A stretch of 64,000 bases of DNA from Anaerozeibacter quisquiliarum (lineage in GTDB: Bacteria > Bacillota > Clostridia > Christensenellales > Aristaeellaceae), in the NCBI GenBank assembly GCA_051162045.1, contig JBISDI010000003.1; one strand, written 5' to 3'. The translations under genes were made by a program, and so were the position numbers. The notes under the pieces were generated by a model. It saw nothing but the letters and a program-made list of their open reading frames with translations, ran no database searches and was not told the DNA's origin. Shown in pieces: positions 1 through 8,724 of this stretch (position 1 is the stretch's first letter; each line of letters begins with the position of its first letter).

Positions 1-37
1 TCTGGCTTTACCCCTACGAATAGTTTAGAGCCTCAAA

Positions 38-508
38 ATGCGCAATCCCAAGAAGCTGATCGTGCTGGACATGAACGGCATACGCTTGAAAAAGGCCGAG
101 GAATTTGGCGCAGACGAAGTGCTGAACCCCGGCAAGGTCGATGCGATTTAGCGGGTGCTGGACCAAACGGACGGCTATGGCTGCGATGTGTACATCGAAG
201 TCACGGGGCACCCCAGCTCGGTCGGGCAGGGCCTGGAGCTGATCTGCAAGGGTGGGCGCTTCGTGGAGTTCTCGGTATTCAGTGCGCCGGCGACCGTGGA
301 TTGGTCGATCATCGGCGACACCAAGGAGATTGTCATCTACGGCTCCCAGCTCAGCCCGTACTGCTATCCCTCCACCATCGAAGGGATTGTTTCGGGGAAG
401 TTGCCGACGCAAGGCGTGGCCAGCCACGTCTATCTGCTCGAAGAGTGGGCCGAAGCGTTCCAAATGGCGGAAAGCGGCAAAGTTATCAAGGTTGTGCTGA
501 GGCCGTAG
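38..508 (+). pseudogene. Broken zinc-dependent alcohol/polyol dehydrogenase (MDR family), C-terminal part
   Basis: The reading frame encodes the Rossmann-domain end and C-terminus of a medium-chain zinc dehydrogenase of the threonine/polyol dehydrogenase kind. Visible family features are a nucleotide-binding strand (LIVLDMN), EFGADEV, GYGCDVYIE and the typical ending SGKVIKVVLRP. The N-terminal catalytic zinc domain is absent. A TAG stands in frame at 149-151, where relatives usually have glutamine, and another in-frame TAG lies upstream at 26-28. I read it as a dead remnant. The protein after the internal stop could start at GTG 155, but it would lack the active site. Substrate unknown. Confidence 0.75.
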
Positions 509-560
509 CGCACAAAACAAGGATTTATTCGAAACACACATTCGATTTTCCACAATTACC

Positions 561-593
561 GGGCAGCCTCGATACACCCCTGCGAGGTTGCCC
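561..593 (-). terminator. Hairpin downstream of the integrase gene
   Basis: An 11-bp stem (561-571 with 583-593, one G-T pair) lies just past the stop codon of the minus-strand integrase. No clear U-run follows, so termination is only probable. Confidence 0.45.
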
Positions 594-610
594 GCCATTT
601 CTCTCCCTGC

Positions 611-1861
611 CTACACCCCCACGGCCTGCCGGAGGGTGTCGTCGATTTCGCCCTCGAAGAAGTGAATGTATCGGTTATAGGTAATCTCCACGCTGGCGTG
701 GCCGAGGAGCTTCGAGATGACCTTGACCTCTACGCTCCGAGCGTATAGATTCGAAGCGAAGGAGTGTCGGAGTGCGTGCAGGCCCCGGTGCTCAACCTCC
801 GCCGCTTCGCAGGCCTTCTCCATGGTGGCGAGCAGATTCCGGTAGCTCAGGTGCTTGCCGGTCTGGGTGGCGAACACATAGGGGCATCCCGTCACTTGCT
901 GGGCTTTTAGGTGCTGGATGGCCTCCAAAGCCCGGCCGTTGAGGGGAATCGTCCGCTTGCCCGAGTCCGTCTTGGTGGTGCGCTGGACGGTGTTCTTCCC
1001 GTTCACCCGAACCATGTTTTTTGTAACCTTTAGCGTGCGCTTCTCCTCGTCGATATCTCCCCATTCCAGCGCCAGCGCCTCACCCGCGCGCAAGCCTGTC
1101 TCCAAGATAAGGACGGCTCCCCATCCGCAGCGGAAGCGGAGCTGTCCGTTTTTTTCCTCGGTAAAGGCGGCCGCTAGTTTCTCCTGTTCGTCCTTTTCGT
1201 AGGGGAGAACCACCTTGGTGTTGTGGGCCATGGGCGGCATCTGTACGCCCTGCGCGGGGTTGCGCTGAATCACCTCAGTCAGCATCGCGTGCTCCAGTAC
1301 CTGGCTGAGCAGCAGCTTTTGCTTCTTGATGGTGGACGCGCTCATGTCCTCCAGGCGGTTGACGTACTCCTGGATATCCTCCAGCCGAATCGCCCGGATG
1401 TCCATCTGGGCGAGTTCGTCCTTGCAGAGGAGTTGGAGGCAGAACTGGTAGCGTTCGTAGGAGCTTGGCCTGATCTTGCCTTTTTTGAACTTCTCCAGCC
1501 AGTTCAACATGTAGTCGGCCAGCGGCATGTATTTGTCTGGAGATGTGGCCTGGGGGATTCTATCGGAAGATTGAGCCTGCGCTCCGCTTTTTGGCCGCCC
1601 TTTCTTTTTCTCAGGTTCTACCTTGCCGCCCTGCGCCAACTGGAGCGCCTGGAAGCGTTCGAGCACTTGCTCCTTCGAGTTGCAGGTGATGAATTTCCGC
1701 TTGCCGTCCACATCACGATATCCGGCCTGGTATCGCCCGTCGGTGCGTTTGGTGATCTTGCCCAGCTTCAAGTGAACGATGGCCACTGATTTTCCCTCCC
1801 CGCCTTTGTTGCCATCCGGAGAACCAGTGACATGATAGATCACTCGGATCACAGTATCCAC
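611..1861 (-). CDS. Tyrosine site-specific integrase (phage type)
   Basis: This 416-residue protein should catalyse integration and excision of the adjacent prophage. The C-terminal catalytic domain shows the expected residues: Arg in ETGLRAGEAL, the HALRHSFA box, LGHAS, and the tyrosine in ITYNRYIHFF. The N-terminus has an AP2-like arm-binding region (GRYQAGYRDVDGKR), followed by a core-binding (SAM-like) domain around residues 110-200. Length is normal for the family. The annotated start at 1861 lacks a strong ribosome site, and a later start near GKSVAIVHLK is possible. Its last ~620 bp recur almost unchanged at 32982-33614, and a worn copy lies at 58549-58702. Confidence 0.9.
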   Translation of the reverse strand: MDTVIRVIYHVTGSPDGNKGGEGKSVAIVHLKLGKITKRTDGRYQAGYRDVDGKRKFITCNSKEQVLERFQALQLAQGGKVEPEKKKGRPKSGAQAQSSDRIPQATSPDKYMPLADYMLNWLEKFKKGKIRPSSYERYQFCLQLLCKDELAQMDIRAIRLEDIQEYVNRLEDMSASTIKKQKLLLSQVLEHAMLTEVIQRNPAQGVQMPPMAHNTKVVLPYEKDEQEKLAAAFTEEKNGQLRFRCGWGAVLILETGLRAGEALALEWGDIDEEKRTLKVTKNMVRVNGKNTVQRTTKTDSGKRTIPLNGRALEAIQHLKAQQVTGCPYVFATQTGKHLSYRNLLATMEKACEAAEVEHRGLHALRHSFASNLYARSVEVKVISKLLGHASVEITYNRYIHFFEGEIDDTLRQAVGV

Positions 1862-1915
1862 TCGCTTTCAGATCGTATTCGGATCATAATCGGCATCATG
1901 GGGTGAGAAAGGAAT

Positions 1916-1954
1916 CGCCGGGATTTGTTCTGTATCCACAAACAAATCCCGGCG
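1916..1954 (-). terminator. Intrinsic terminator-like hairpin at the end of the prophage operon
   Basis: A perfect 14-bp inverted repeat (1916-1929 with 1941-1954) with an 11-nt loop lies between the last small prophage gene and the integrase. On the minus strand it is followed by ATTCCTTTCT, a modest U-rich tail. Confidence 0.6.
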
Positions 1955-1965
1955 AGGCGCGATGG

Positions 1966-2049
1966 CTATCGAACATAGTTGGTGATCGTCTGGGGCGCAA
2001 CGAACCCCTCGCAGCCGCGCACCGTGATGTACTCCTCAAAGCTGGGCAT
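1966..2049 (-). CDS. Small 27-residue ORF with a strong ribosome site
   Basis: A 27-residue ORF (begins MPSFEEYITV, ends TNYVR) is preceded at good spacing by GAGGAGG and followed directly by a strong hairpin. I do not recognise it. Its place after the HNH gene is where a terminase gene would start in related phages, so it may be the stub of a deleted structural operon or a genuine small peptide. Confidence 0.4.
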   Translation of the reverse strand: MPSFEEYITVRGCEGFVAPQTITNYVR

Positions 2050-2147
2050 GAACGTCGCCTCCTCGGTTTTGATTTTTGATTTCCAAAATGCACGCGCGAC
2101 AGGGCGGCCCGCTTCGGCACGGTAAAGTGGTAGAGATGTAATGCCCC

Positions 2148-2507
2148 CTACCGGTGTCCCCAGCGGTCGCCGTCGCGGGCGGAGATGCCCGAGTGGCAAG
2201 GCTTGCACAGCGCCATGAGGTTCTCCTCGTCATGCGTCCCGCCGCGAGGGAGCGGCAGGATGTGGTGCACCTCCGACGCGGGCGTCGCTCTTCTGTGCGC
2301 CAGGCATTCCGCGCACAACGGGTGCGCCGAAAGGAATCGCGCGCGAATCTTCTGCCACCGGTACCCGTAGCGCTTCTTGGAAGCCGGGTCGCGCTCGTAG
2401 CGGTTGTAATGGGAGGACACCAACTTCCGGTGCTCCGGGCAATACTGACGGTCGGTCAGCGCCGGACAACCGGGGTAGCCGCAGGGATGGCGGGGCCTCT
2501 TGGGCAT
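2148..2507 (-). CDS. Phage HNH endonuclease
   Basis: This is a small (119 residues) HNH-family nuclease. Zinc-binding cysteines form C-x4-C, C-x2-C and C-x2-C pairs (CGYPGC, CAEC, CKPC) around the core EVHHILPL...HDEENLMALCKPCH. Such proteins normally sit next to the terminase genes and help in phage DNA packaging. I chose ATG 2507 because GGAGG lies 6 nt upstream; a longer frame reaches 2546. Here no terminase follows, so its partner genes have probably been lost. Confidence 0.85.
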   Translation of the reverse strand: MPKRPRHPCGYPGCPALTDRQYCPEHRKLVSSHYNRYERDPASKKRYGYRWQKIRARFLSAHPLCAECLAHRRATPASEVHHILPLPRGGTHDEENLMALCKPCHSGISARDGDRWGHR

Positions 2508-2578
2508 AGCGTCCTCCATACGGAAAGCCCCTGCGGTTTCCCGCAAGGGCCTCTTGATCTGTTTGGTCAGTTTTCATA

Positions 2579-2885
2579 AGAGCACATTGGCGGCTCTCAT
2601 TCAATCACATTTCCTCTCATCCTTGGAGGAGCCGAACAACCCAGTCGCCAGAAGGAGCTTCTTGAGGGGCTTGCATCGGTCGCAGGTGTAGCGGATGTCG
2701 GAGCGGTAATTCATGGCGAAGAACTCCCGTCCGCAGAACTGGCAGCGCGGGTAGTAGCCGCTCGGTCTGTTCGGCCCGCTCATGCGGATGCCGTCCCGGA
2801 GTGCGTCGTGATACCCCATCCGTTCAATCCTCCACCATGTACGAGAGCACATTGGCGGCTCCCATACAATCACATTTCCTCTCAT
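2579..2885. repeat. 42-bp direct repeat flanking a small gene
   Basis: Bases 2579-2620 and 2844-2885 are near-identical (two differences in 42). They flank the small zinc-ribbon gene. The minus-strand copies encode the same tail (ERKCD) on two consecutive genes, so the stretch looks like a tandem duplication that created or captured the small gene. Confidence 0.8.
2601..2819 (-). CDS. Small zinc-ribbon phage protein
   Basis: A 72-residue protein with two CxxC knuckles (CQFC and CDRC) separated by 18 residues, typical of a zinc ribbon. ATG 2819 has GGAGG about 9 nt upstream and lies 4 nt after the stop of the preceding gene, so the two are translationally close. Function unknown; small zinc-ribbon proteins are common in this part of Clostridia prophages. 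Confidence 0.6.
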   Translation of the reverse strand: MGYHDALRDGIRMSGPNRPSGYYPRCQFCGREFFAMNYRSDIRYTCDRCKPLKKLLLATGLFGSSKDERKCD

Positions 2886-3303
2886 GTGGAGGAACGAGAA
2901 GGGGAACGGCCACGGCGCGGAGGGCTTGATCGTGCATCCGATAGGTATGCTGGATACTGTACGCCATCGCCACCGCGATTTGCTCCCAAGTCTTGAAGCA
3001 CAGGTATCGCAGCTCCAACAGGGTCTGGTGCTCGGGCTGTTCCACCGCGCCGATCACGGCCCGCATTTCCCGTTTGAGGTCAATGAGCCTGTCGATCTCG
3101 GCGTTGATCTCGCTTTCAGATTCCACGATCTTGAGGATAATGTCCTCCATGCGGCAGACGTTCGGGGAATCCGCGCGCGGCATGTCGGAAAGCGTGCCGG
3201 TGGCTTTGGTCGCCAACTCCCGGAGGGCCATCACCTGCTCCAGCTTTGCGTTGATGCGCTGGTCGATCCGGTACGCTTGGGAGAGGTATTCCTTGGCGGT
3301 CAT
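2824..3303 (-). CDS. DUF1492-like / RinA-type late transcription activator
   Basis: A 159-residue protein that starts MTAKEYLSQAYRID, has a long helical, charged middle, and ends in a sigma-70 region-4-like helix-turn-helix (LLELRYLCFKTWEQIAVAM). This layout matches the DUF1492/ArpU-RinA group, which switches on phage late genes. ATG 3303 has an AGGCGGTG ribosome site. The C-terminal extension (PHERKCDCMGAANV...) comes from the 42-bp repeat and is likely an accretion. Confidence 0.75.
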   Translation of the reverse strand: MTAKEYLSQAYRIDQRINAKLEQVMALRELATKATGTLSDMPRADSPNVCRMEDIILKIVESESEINAEIDRLIDLKREMRAVIGAVEQPEHQTLLELRYLCFKTWEQIAVAMAYSIQHTYRMHDQALRAVAVPLLVPPHERKCDCMGAANVLSYMVED

Positions 3304-3319
3304 TTCACCGCCTGTGGCT

Positions 3320-3646
3320 CTATTCATAAGGCTCAACCTCCATTTGTTTGAGTATCGCGGCGACCTCCGCCGCCGAGGTGACTTTGAAGGCTTGTCCTCT
3401 TGCATTCCTGATTTTTTGTATCGTGATCTCTTGAAGCTTTGTCAATTTGCCGGGGGCGGTGCCCCTTCCGCCTGGGGTCTTGACCTCGAAGGCCACGAAC
3501 CTCCCGTTAATGCAGGCAATGATGTCCGGGGTGCCTGCGACTCCATACATGCCGCCGTGCTCTTTCCACGCATAGCAGCAGGGCGTTTTCTTGAGCAGCC
3601 GCAGGATCGCGGCCACGATGTCGCGCTCGGCCATATCATCATCCAT
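3320..3646 (-). CDS. VRR-NUC domain nuclease
   Basis: This 108-residue protein is a stand-alone VRR-NUC (virus-type replication-repair nuclease). The PD-(D/E)XK core is visible: GTPDIIAC, then FVAFEVKTP with the catalytic Glu-x-Lys. Such nucleases resolve branched DNA in phage replication modules. ATG 3646 is used here; ATG 3634 (MAERD) is an alternative. It lies downstream of the primase-helicase gene across an AT-rich gap. Confidence 0.85.
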   Translation of the reverse strand: MDDDMAERDIVAAILRLLKKTPCCYAWKEHGGMYGVAGTPDIIACINGRFVAFEVKTPGGRGTAPGKLTKLQEITIQKIRNARGQAFKVTSAAEVAAILKQMEVEPYE

Positions 3647-3778
3647 GCCAGGAGACCATGAAAACCACGTGTTTGGTGGTTCCTTATATTATCTCTCTTT
3701 TCTCTATATATTTCTTTATTTTAGTATATATAGAAGAAATCGAGATCACGTGGTTTTCGTGGTTTTCGTGGTCATCCG
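3647..3778. promoter_or_regulatory. AT-rich gap with inverted and direct repeats
   Basis: This 132-bp gap is strikingly AT-rich in its centre (3683-3735), unlike the GC-rich genes around it. A 12-bp inverted repeat, GAAAACCACGTG, occurs at 3659-3670 and in reverse at 3748-3759, and its right arm is followed by TGGTTTTCGTGGTTTTCGTGG, a short direct repeat. This could be a replication origin, a repressor or initiator site, or a promoter region for the VRR-NUC and downstream genes. Confidence 0.5.
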
Positions 3779-6294
3779 CTACGCCTGCGGTCTCCCTTCC
3801 TCATGGAATTGGATGCCTTTCCAGGCCCGGCGCTTGGAAATTGGATCGCGCGATTCCGTGGCGCTGGGAAACGCGGTGGCAAGGTCGCGGATGAACGCCT
3901 TCTCGGATAGCGGCTTGAGCCCGGTTTCGATGCAGTACTCCCGGTAGCGATGATACAGCTCCGACCGCACAACGTAGCCATTCGTGGCTTCTTCGCAGTA
4001 TTCGTCCGCGAAGGAGAGCACGCTGTTGCTGTCGATCCGGTAACGCTGCAGCTCTGCACGGGTCGCCTCAGTTTCCGAGAACTCATAGTTCCGCGCGATC
4101 AGGCGGCGCAGCCCGCCCAGCGCCCACATGAGAAGGCCATCGCGCTCCGCTGCCAACTTGTCCAGAAGGTTCGGGTCGCGTCGCGCCTTGGGCACGGAGT
4201 GATCGAACCGGATGATCACGAGCCTTCGGTAAAACCCCTCGCTCCGGTCGCCGTAATTGCGTGGGATTTCGTTGCAGGAGAACAGGAACCGCGCGTAGGG
4301 CTTGAAGGAGAACGGATCCTTGTTCTTGCGTTCGGCCGTGATGTAATCCTCGCCGGTCAGCGCCTTGAATAGCCCGTTGTCGTCAATGGCTTTCGAGGGC
4401 AGGTCTGCGAAGATATTGGCCAGCTTCCCGAACAACTCCGCCTTGTTGAAGCGGTCGCCGAGGCTCTGCCACGCGATGTTGCTGACGTTTTCGCTGCCCA
4501 GCAGGATTTCCTGGGCCACCGCCAGCAGCGTGGACTTGCCCGCGTTCGGGGCACCGACGAACACGAAGGACTTTTGCGCCTTGTTGATAGGGATCAGGAG
4601 ATATCCGAAAATCTCCTGCATCAACTCGATCTCAGGTTCTCCGAGCACGCTATGCAGGAAGGCGTGGAACTGCGGGCAGACAGCGTCCTCGTCGTAGGTC
4701 GCACCTAGTTGCACTGTGGAGTAATATTTCGGCGTGTGGGGCTTGAAGGAACCGTCGAGCACGTTGTACAGGCCGTTGCGCGCGTTGATGATGAACGGGT
4801 TGCTGTTGATCTCCCGGACGGGCTTGCGGATCAGCATGCGCCACTGGCCGACCACGTCGTTGATGGCGTTCAGCGTCGCGGAGCGGGTGATCATGAATCC
4901 CCGCGCCTTGGCTGAGGCCCACAGATCCTCATAGGCGTGATAGACGCCGCCGTCATAACCGTAATAGCTGCCCGCGCCATAGAACGCGTTCACGTCTCCA
5001 GCCAGATGATTGGCCAGCACGCCGGGCAGAAAACGCAGCCCGCCCTTCTCCGTTGGCTCATACCAGTCCGGCAGTTCATCGCCCGCGCTTTCGCGCTTGG
5101 TGTCCTTGGCATTTTTCCAGGCGCGGTACAGTTCCTTCTGCAGCCCCTCCAGCGGCTTTATATCCATGGCTTTCAGGCCGAAATGCGGGCGCAGCTCATA
5201 TTGCAGGAAGGTTGCGGCCATTAGCGCATCCACGTTGTAGAGGTGGTCCTGCACGAAACGCTGGGCCGCCAAGGCATCCTCGACCGTCTTGCCCGTCGTC
5301 GGGATCTCCAGGAGCAGCGTCCGGAGCGTCTCCAGGTCCAGAGGCTGATAGCACATGGCGGCCGGCGCCTTGCAGGCGCAGGTGCCATCCTGCAGGTGCG
5401 AGCAGACAAAGCCCTTTTCAGCGATGGTCCTGCAAGTCATGGGCCGGGTGCCGGACTCAAGAAAGTGCTGGATTTTCTCCTGCGTTTCCCCGGCTTTGTA
5501 TCCGGGATAGCCGGCAGACAACGCATGGATGGCTTGCTCGCCGTCCTCGAACACCGCAAGGTTGGTGATCATGGCATACCAGTCCGCTTCGGACAGCGTG
5601 GCGGCGTTTTCCGCGCAATGGCGGATGAATTGGCAGCGGCGGCGGACCAGTGCCAAACCCTTTCTGGTGCCATGCAGCGCAGAATCGGCGAGGCGCAGCG
5701 GCATTTCCACCTCGATCTCGGGCAGTACGGCTTCCAGCTCAGCTTGAGTGTAGCGCAGTTCCGGGTTGAACTTGACGCAGTCGACCATGACCGGCTCCAG
5801 CTTGCAATGGTTGAAGCCCGGAAGCCGGAGCACCCGGCTTTCATTGACACAGGTGCGGTCGCCGCCGAACTGTGCGGCCAGGCGCTTCTGCACGCGACGG
5901 AACGCGGCCACATCGGCGTCGTGCAGAAGCCAGTAGGTGTGCAGGGACTTCCGTGTTTTGACGATGATGGACGGTTCCAGCGGAAACGCCTCGATCCGCG
6001 CCCACTGTTCCTCCAGCGGAATATCGTCGCACTCCATGAACTGCGCGTTGACGCGGATGATGTCCGCGTCCTCGTGCCCGCCCGCATTGACCACGAAGTA
6101 GATGCCGCGCATGAGCGCGTTTTGCTCCTTCAGCATGGGAACCATGGCGCCCATCTGGGCGAGCGTCGTTTCCAGCTTCATGCCCTTGAACACGACGCCT
6201 TCCTTTCGATCGGCAAACACGCGCAGGCAGATTTTGTCGATGGGGTCGAAGAAGGTCGGAGGAACTCTTCCACGGGGATATTCAGCGGCTTCAT
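3779..6294 (-). CDS. Phage primase/helicase (D5-type, P-loop), frameshifted at the N-terminus
   Basis: A large replication protein of about 840 residues: an N-terminal primase-like region (RGIYFVVNAGG, VKTRKSLHTYW), a cysteine cluster near the middle, and a C-terminal SF3/D5 helicase with Walker A GAPNAGKST, Walker B-like NIFADLPSKA and sensor FLFSCNEIP. The ribosome site AAGGAGG and ATG at 6294 (overlapping the upstream stop as ATGA) give the expected start MKPLNIPVEEFLR, but that frame leaves the helicase frame near 6253-6260, consistent with one missing base. The open frame alone would begin out of context at 6334. Either a disabling mutation or a sequence error. Confidence 0.85.
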
Positions 6295-6740
6295 ACCGGC
6301 ACCTCCTTGCAATCATCGGTGAAATGGCGTACAACCATGTTGCGATGGCGCGCGCGGTTCAGTTCCCGCTTCATGCCCTCGCTGAGGGTATCCCCGAAAT
6401 ACCACACCTCCCGGCAATGGCAGAGCAGGATCAGGCCCATGTGCAGCGCCAGCTCGCGGGTCTCCTCGGTTTCCTCGCCCGGCAGACGGCCTCCGTCCAT
6501 GAATTGGGGGAACAGCAGATGCGGTGCGACGGGCAGCGCTCTCTGCGTCAGGGCAAAGGCGCACTAGCGCCGGGCATTCCGAACATTTTGCTCAACGTCC
6601 CCCGCATACGGCGAGCAGATGTAGGTAAGCGGCATGTAGCCGAGGCACTTGGCGCGTTCCCCGCGGATGATGTTTTCCAGCGCCTCGCAGGCCGTGGGAT
6701 CGACGTACCCCGAAGCGTTTTTCATGAGTTCGTTGTCCAT
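6291..6740 (-). pseudogene. Nucleoside 2-deoxyribosyltransferase-like phage protein with internal TAG
   Basis: The two halves read as one protein: YICSPYAGDVEQNVRNARR, then TAG (complement of 6564-6566), then CAFALTQRALPVAPHLLFPQF and MDGGRLPGEETEETRE. The SPY-x2-D...APH-x-LFPQF pattern matches small phage proteins related to nucleoside 2-deoxyribosyltransferases, in which the interrupted position is usually an aromatic residue. ATG 6740 has GGAG 5 nt upstream, and the 3' end overlaps the primase start as ATGA. Probably inactivated by a point mutation. Confidence 0.7.
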
Positions 6741-6742
6741 GG

Positions 6743-8650
6743 TCACTCCATCTCCGCCATGTGCCCAAAGTCCGGCCCGCAGGCGGTCTCGGCCACGATC
6801 GGCACGTCGAATTCCAGGAAGGGTTGCGCCTCCATGCGCGAGCGGATGAACGCCACCGCCTCATGAAGCCGGTCGGCGGGCAATTCAAACACCAACTCGT
6901 CGTGGATTTGGAGCAGCGGTTTCAGCCACGGGCGCTCCGGTAGCCCGGCGATGATGGCGGCCAGTGCCAGCTTGAGGATGTCGGCGGCGGTGCCCTGGAT
7001 CGGGGTATTCAGCGCGCAGCGCTCGGCGTAGCTTTTCTTTCCCCAATCCTGGGACCGGATGCCGGGCAGATAGCGCCGCCGGCCCAGGAAGGTCTGCGAG
7101 TATTGGCGGATGGTGGCAGCTTTCTTCGCCTGCTCCTGCCAGCGGGCCAGCGCTGGATACCCAGCCTTGAGGTTGCGGATGACGCCCTCGCAATCCTCCA
7201 GCGTCGCCGCCAGCCCCGCCTTGAATTTCAGCGTGCGCTGGAGGCCGCGCGCGAACAGGCCGTAGAAGACGCCGAAGTTGACGTTTTTGGCAATCGTCCG
7301 GCGCTCTTTATAGTCGAGCGCGCCCTTGTCCACGGCCTGCGCGTAAGGGATGCCAAAGATGACGCCGGTGGTCTGCGCATGGATGTCTCCGTCGGTGCGG
7401 TAGGTTTCCAGCATCTTTTCGTCCCGGCAATAGAACGCGCCGACGCGCAGCTCAATTTGTGAAAAGTCGCAGGACACCAGCACATGACCTTCGGGCGCGA
7501 CGATGAAGGAGCGGATGCCTACCGGGTCGTTGGTCTTGCGCGGGCAATTCTGCATGTTGGGGTTCCGCGCAGCAAACCTGCCTGTCTCGGTGGCCAGCGG
7601 CATGAGATCGGGATGAATGCGCCCGGTTGCCGGGTTGACAAAGCGCAGATACCCGTCGATGTAGGTCGTTTTGAGCTTCGACCACTTGCGGTATGCCTGA
7701 ACCAGCTCGAACAGAGGCACAAACTCCGGGCGGTTCTCCACGCACCATTCCGCGAGCATCACCATCACCTGATCGTCGGCGGCCTCGGCGTTCTTCCCCG
7801 TCGTTTTCAGAACCGGCAGGCCGAGGTCTTTGAACAGGTAATCCTTGAACGCCTGAGTCCCCGCATTCGCGCCAATGTCAACGTCGCCGATTAGGCTGTG
7901 GATTTTGGCCTGCAGGTCAATGAGCCGGGCAGCGCACTCGCCCTGTTTGCGGATCATTGCTTCCTCATCCATCAGCAGGCCGTTGTACTTCATCAGGCCG
8001 CAATAGACAGCCGTGGGCGATTCCACCTGCTCCACGATGAAACGGTGCCTGGGGAGGAAGGCATCGAACCATTGATTGAACCGACGATACAGCCGGAGCG
8101 CATAATCGGCGTCGGCGCAGGCGTAGCGGATAGTTTCCGGGTCGTGGGAATCCATCTCGTCGAAGAACCGGCCCTCCGTCACATCCTCGAAGGAAGGCAG
8201 CTCGTCGCCCAGCAATTCCGGCACCAGCTTCTTGAGACCACTGTCGGAAAGGCCGCGAAATTCAAAGGTGTTCTTCAAAGTAAGCTGCGCGGCGGCAATG
8301 GTGTCGTAGCACGGCGGCTGGAGGATGATGCCGAGGGCATACAGGAACATGCTCTCGAAAGCGAGGTTGTGCGCCACCTTCATGACGGTGGAATTCATCC
8401 AGAGCGCATCCTGCAGGAAGGGGATCACCTCGTCCGGGTCGGCGTTACCACCGCCGGCATGCTTCAAGGGAACATAGATGGCGCTGCCTGGAGCCACCGA
8501 GAGCGAGATGCCTACGATGCAGGCGCGGTGCGCATCCAGCGCGGCGCGGTTGTCTTCCCGGTATTGCAGTAATGGCGAGGTTTCAAAGTCGAAGGCCACG
8601 ACCGGCGCGCCTTGAAGATAATCTTCAATGGCCCGCAGGTCGGTTTCCAT
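6743..8650 (-). CDS. Phage DNA polymerase I (family A) with 3'-5' exonuclease domain
   Basis: A 635-residue replicative polymerase lacking the 5' nuclease domain. An N-terminal DEDDy exonuclease is seen in AFDFETSPL, VAHNLAFESMF and ACADADYALRL. The polymerase core shows motif A SCDFSQIELRVGAF, the O-helix RRTIAKNVNFGVFYGL, and motif C QIHDELVFELP. The length is normal for Siphovirus-type polymerases of Clostridia prophages. It follows the 8725-9480 gene and overlaps the start region of the next gene. The ribosome site at 8650 is weak. Confidence 0.95.
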   Translation of the reverse strand: METDLRAIEDYLQGAPVVAFDFETSPLLQYREDNRAALDAHRACIVGISLSVAPGSAIYVPLKHAGGGNADPDEVIPFLQDALWMNSTVMKVAHNLAFESMFLYALGIILQPPCYDTIAAAQLTLKNTFEFRGLSDSGLKKLVPELLGDELPSFEDVTEGRFFDEMDSHDPETIRYACADADYALRLYRRFNQWFDAFLPRHRFIVEQVESPTAVYCGLMKYNGLLMDEEAMIRKQGECAARLIDLQAKIHSLIGDVDIGANAGTQAFKDYLFKDLGLPVLKTTGKNAEAADDQVMVMLAEWCVENRPEFVPLFELVQAYRKWSKLKTTYIDGYLRFVNPATGRIHPDLMPLATETGRFAARNPNMQNCPRKTNDPVGIRSFIVAPEGHVLVSCDFSQIELRVGAFYCRDEKMLETYRTDGDIHAQTTGVIFGIPYAQAVDKGALDYKERRTIAKNVNFGVFYGLFARGLQRTLKFKAGLAATLEDCEGVIRNLKAGYPALARWQEQAKKAATIRQYSQTFLGRRRYLPGIRSQDWGKKSYAERCALNTPIQGTAADILKLALAAIIAGLPERPWLKPLLQIHDELVFELPADRLHEAVAFIRSRMEAQPFLEFDVPIVAETACGPDFGHMAEME

Positions 8651-8724
8651 TCGGTAACTCAGTCGGTAACACTCCTTTCGGATTACCGGAGGATGGGAGG
8701 AGGCCCACCCTCCAGCGCTTTTGT

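Noticed and set aside
14..598. Minus-strand frame over the dehydrogenase remnant
   Set aside because: Shadow frame; the plus strand carries recognisable dehydrogenase sequence.
149..6566. Genome-wide amber recoding
   Set aside because: Only two such cases, one in a non-phage gene, while intact genes here stop at TAG; ordinary decay suffices.
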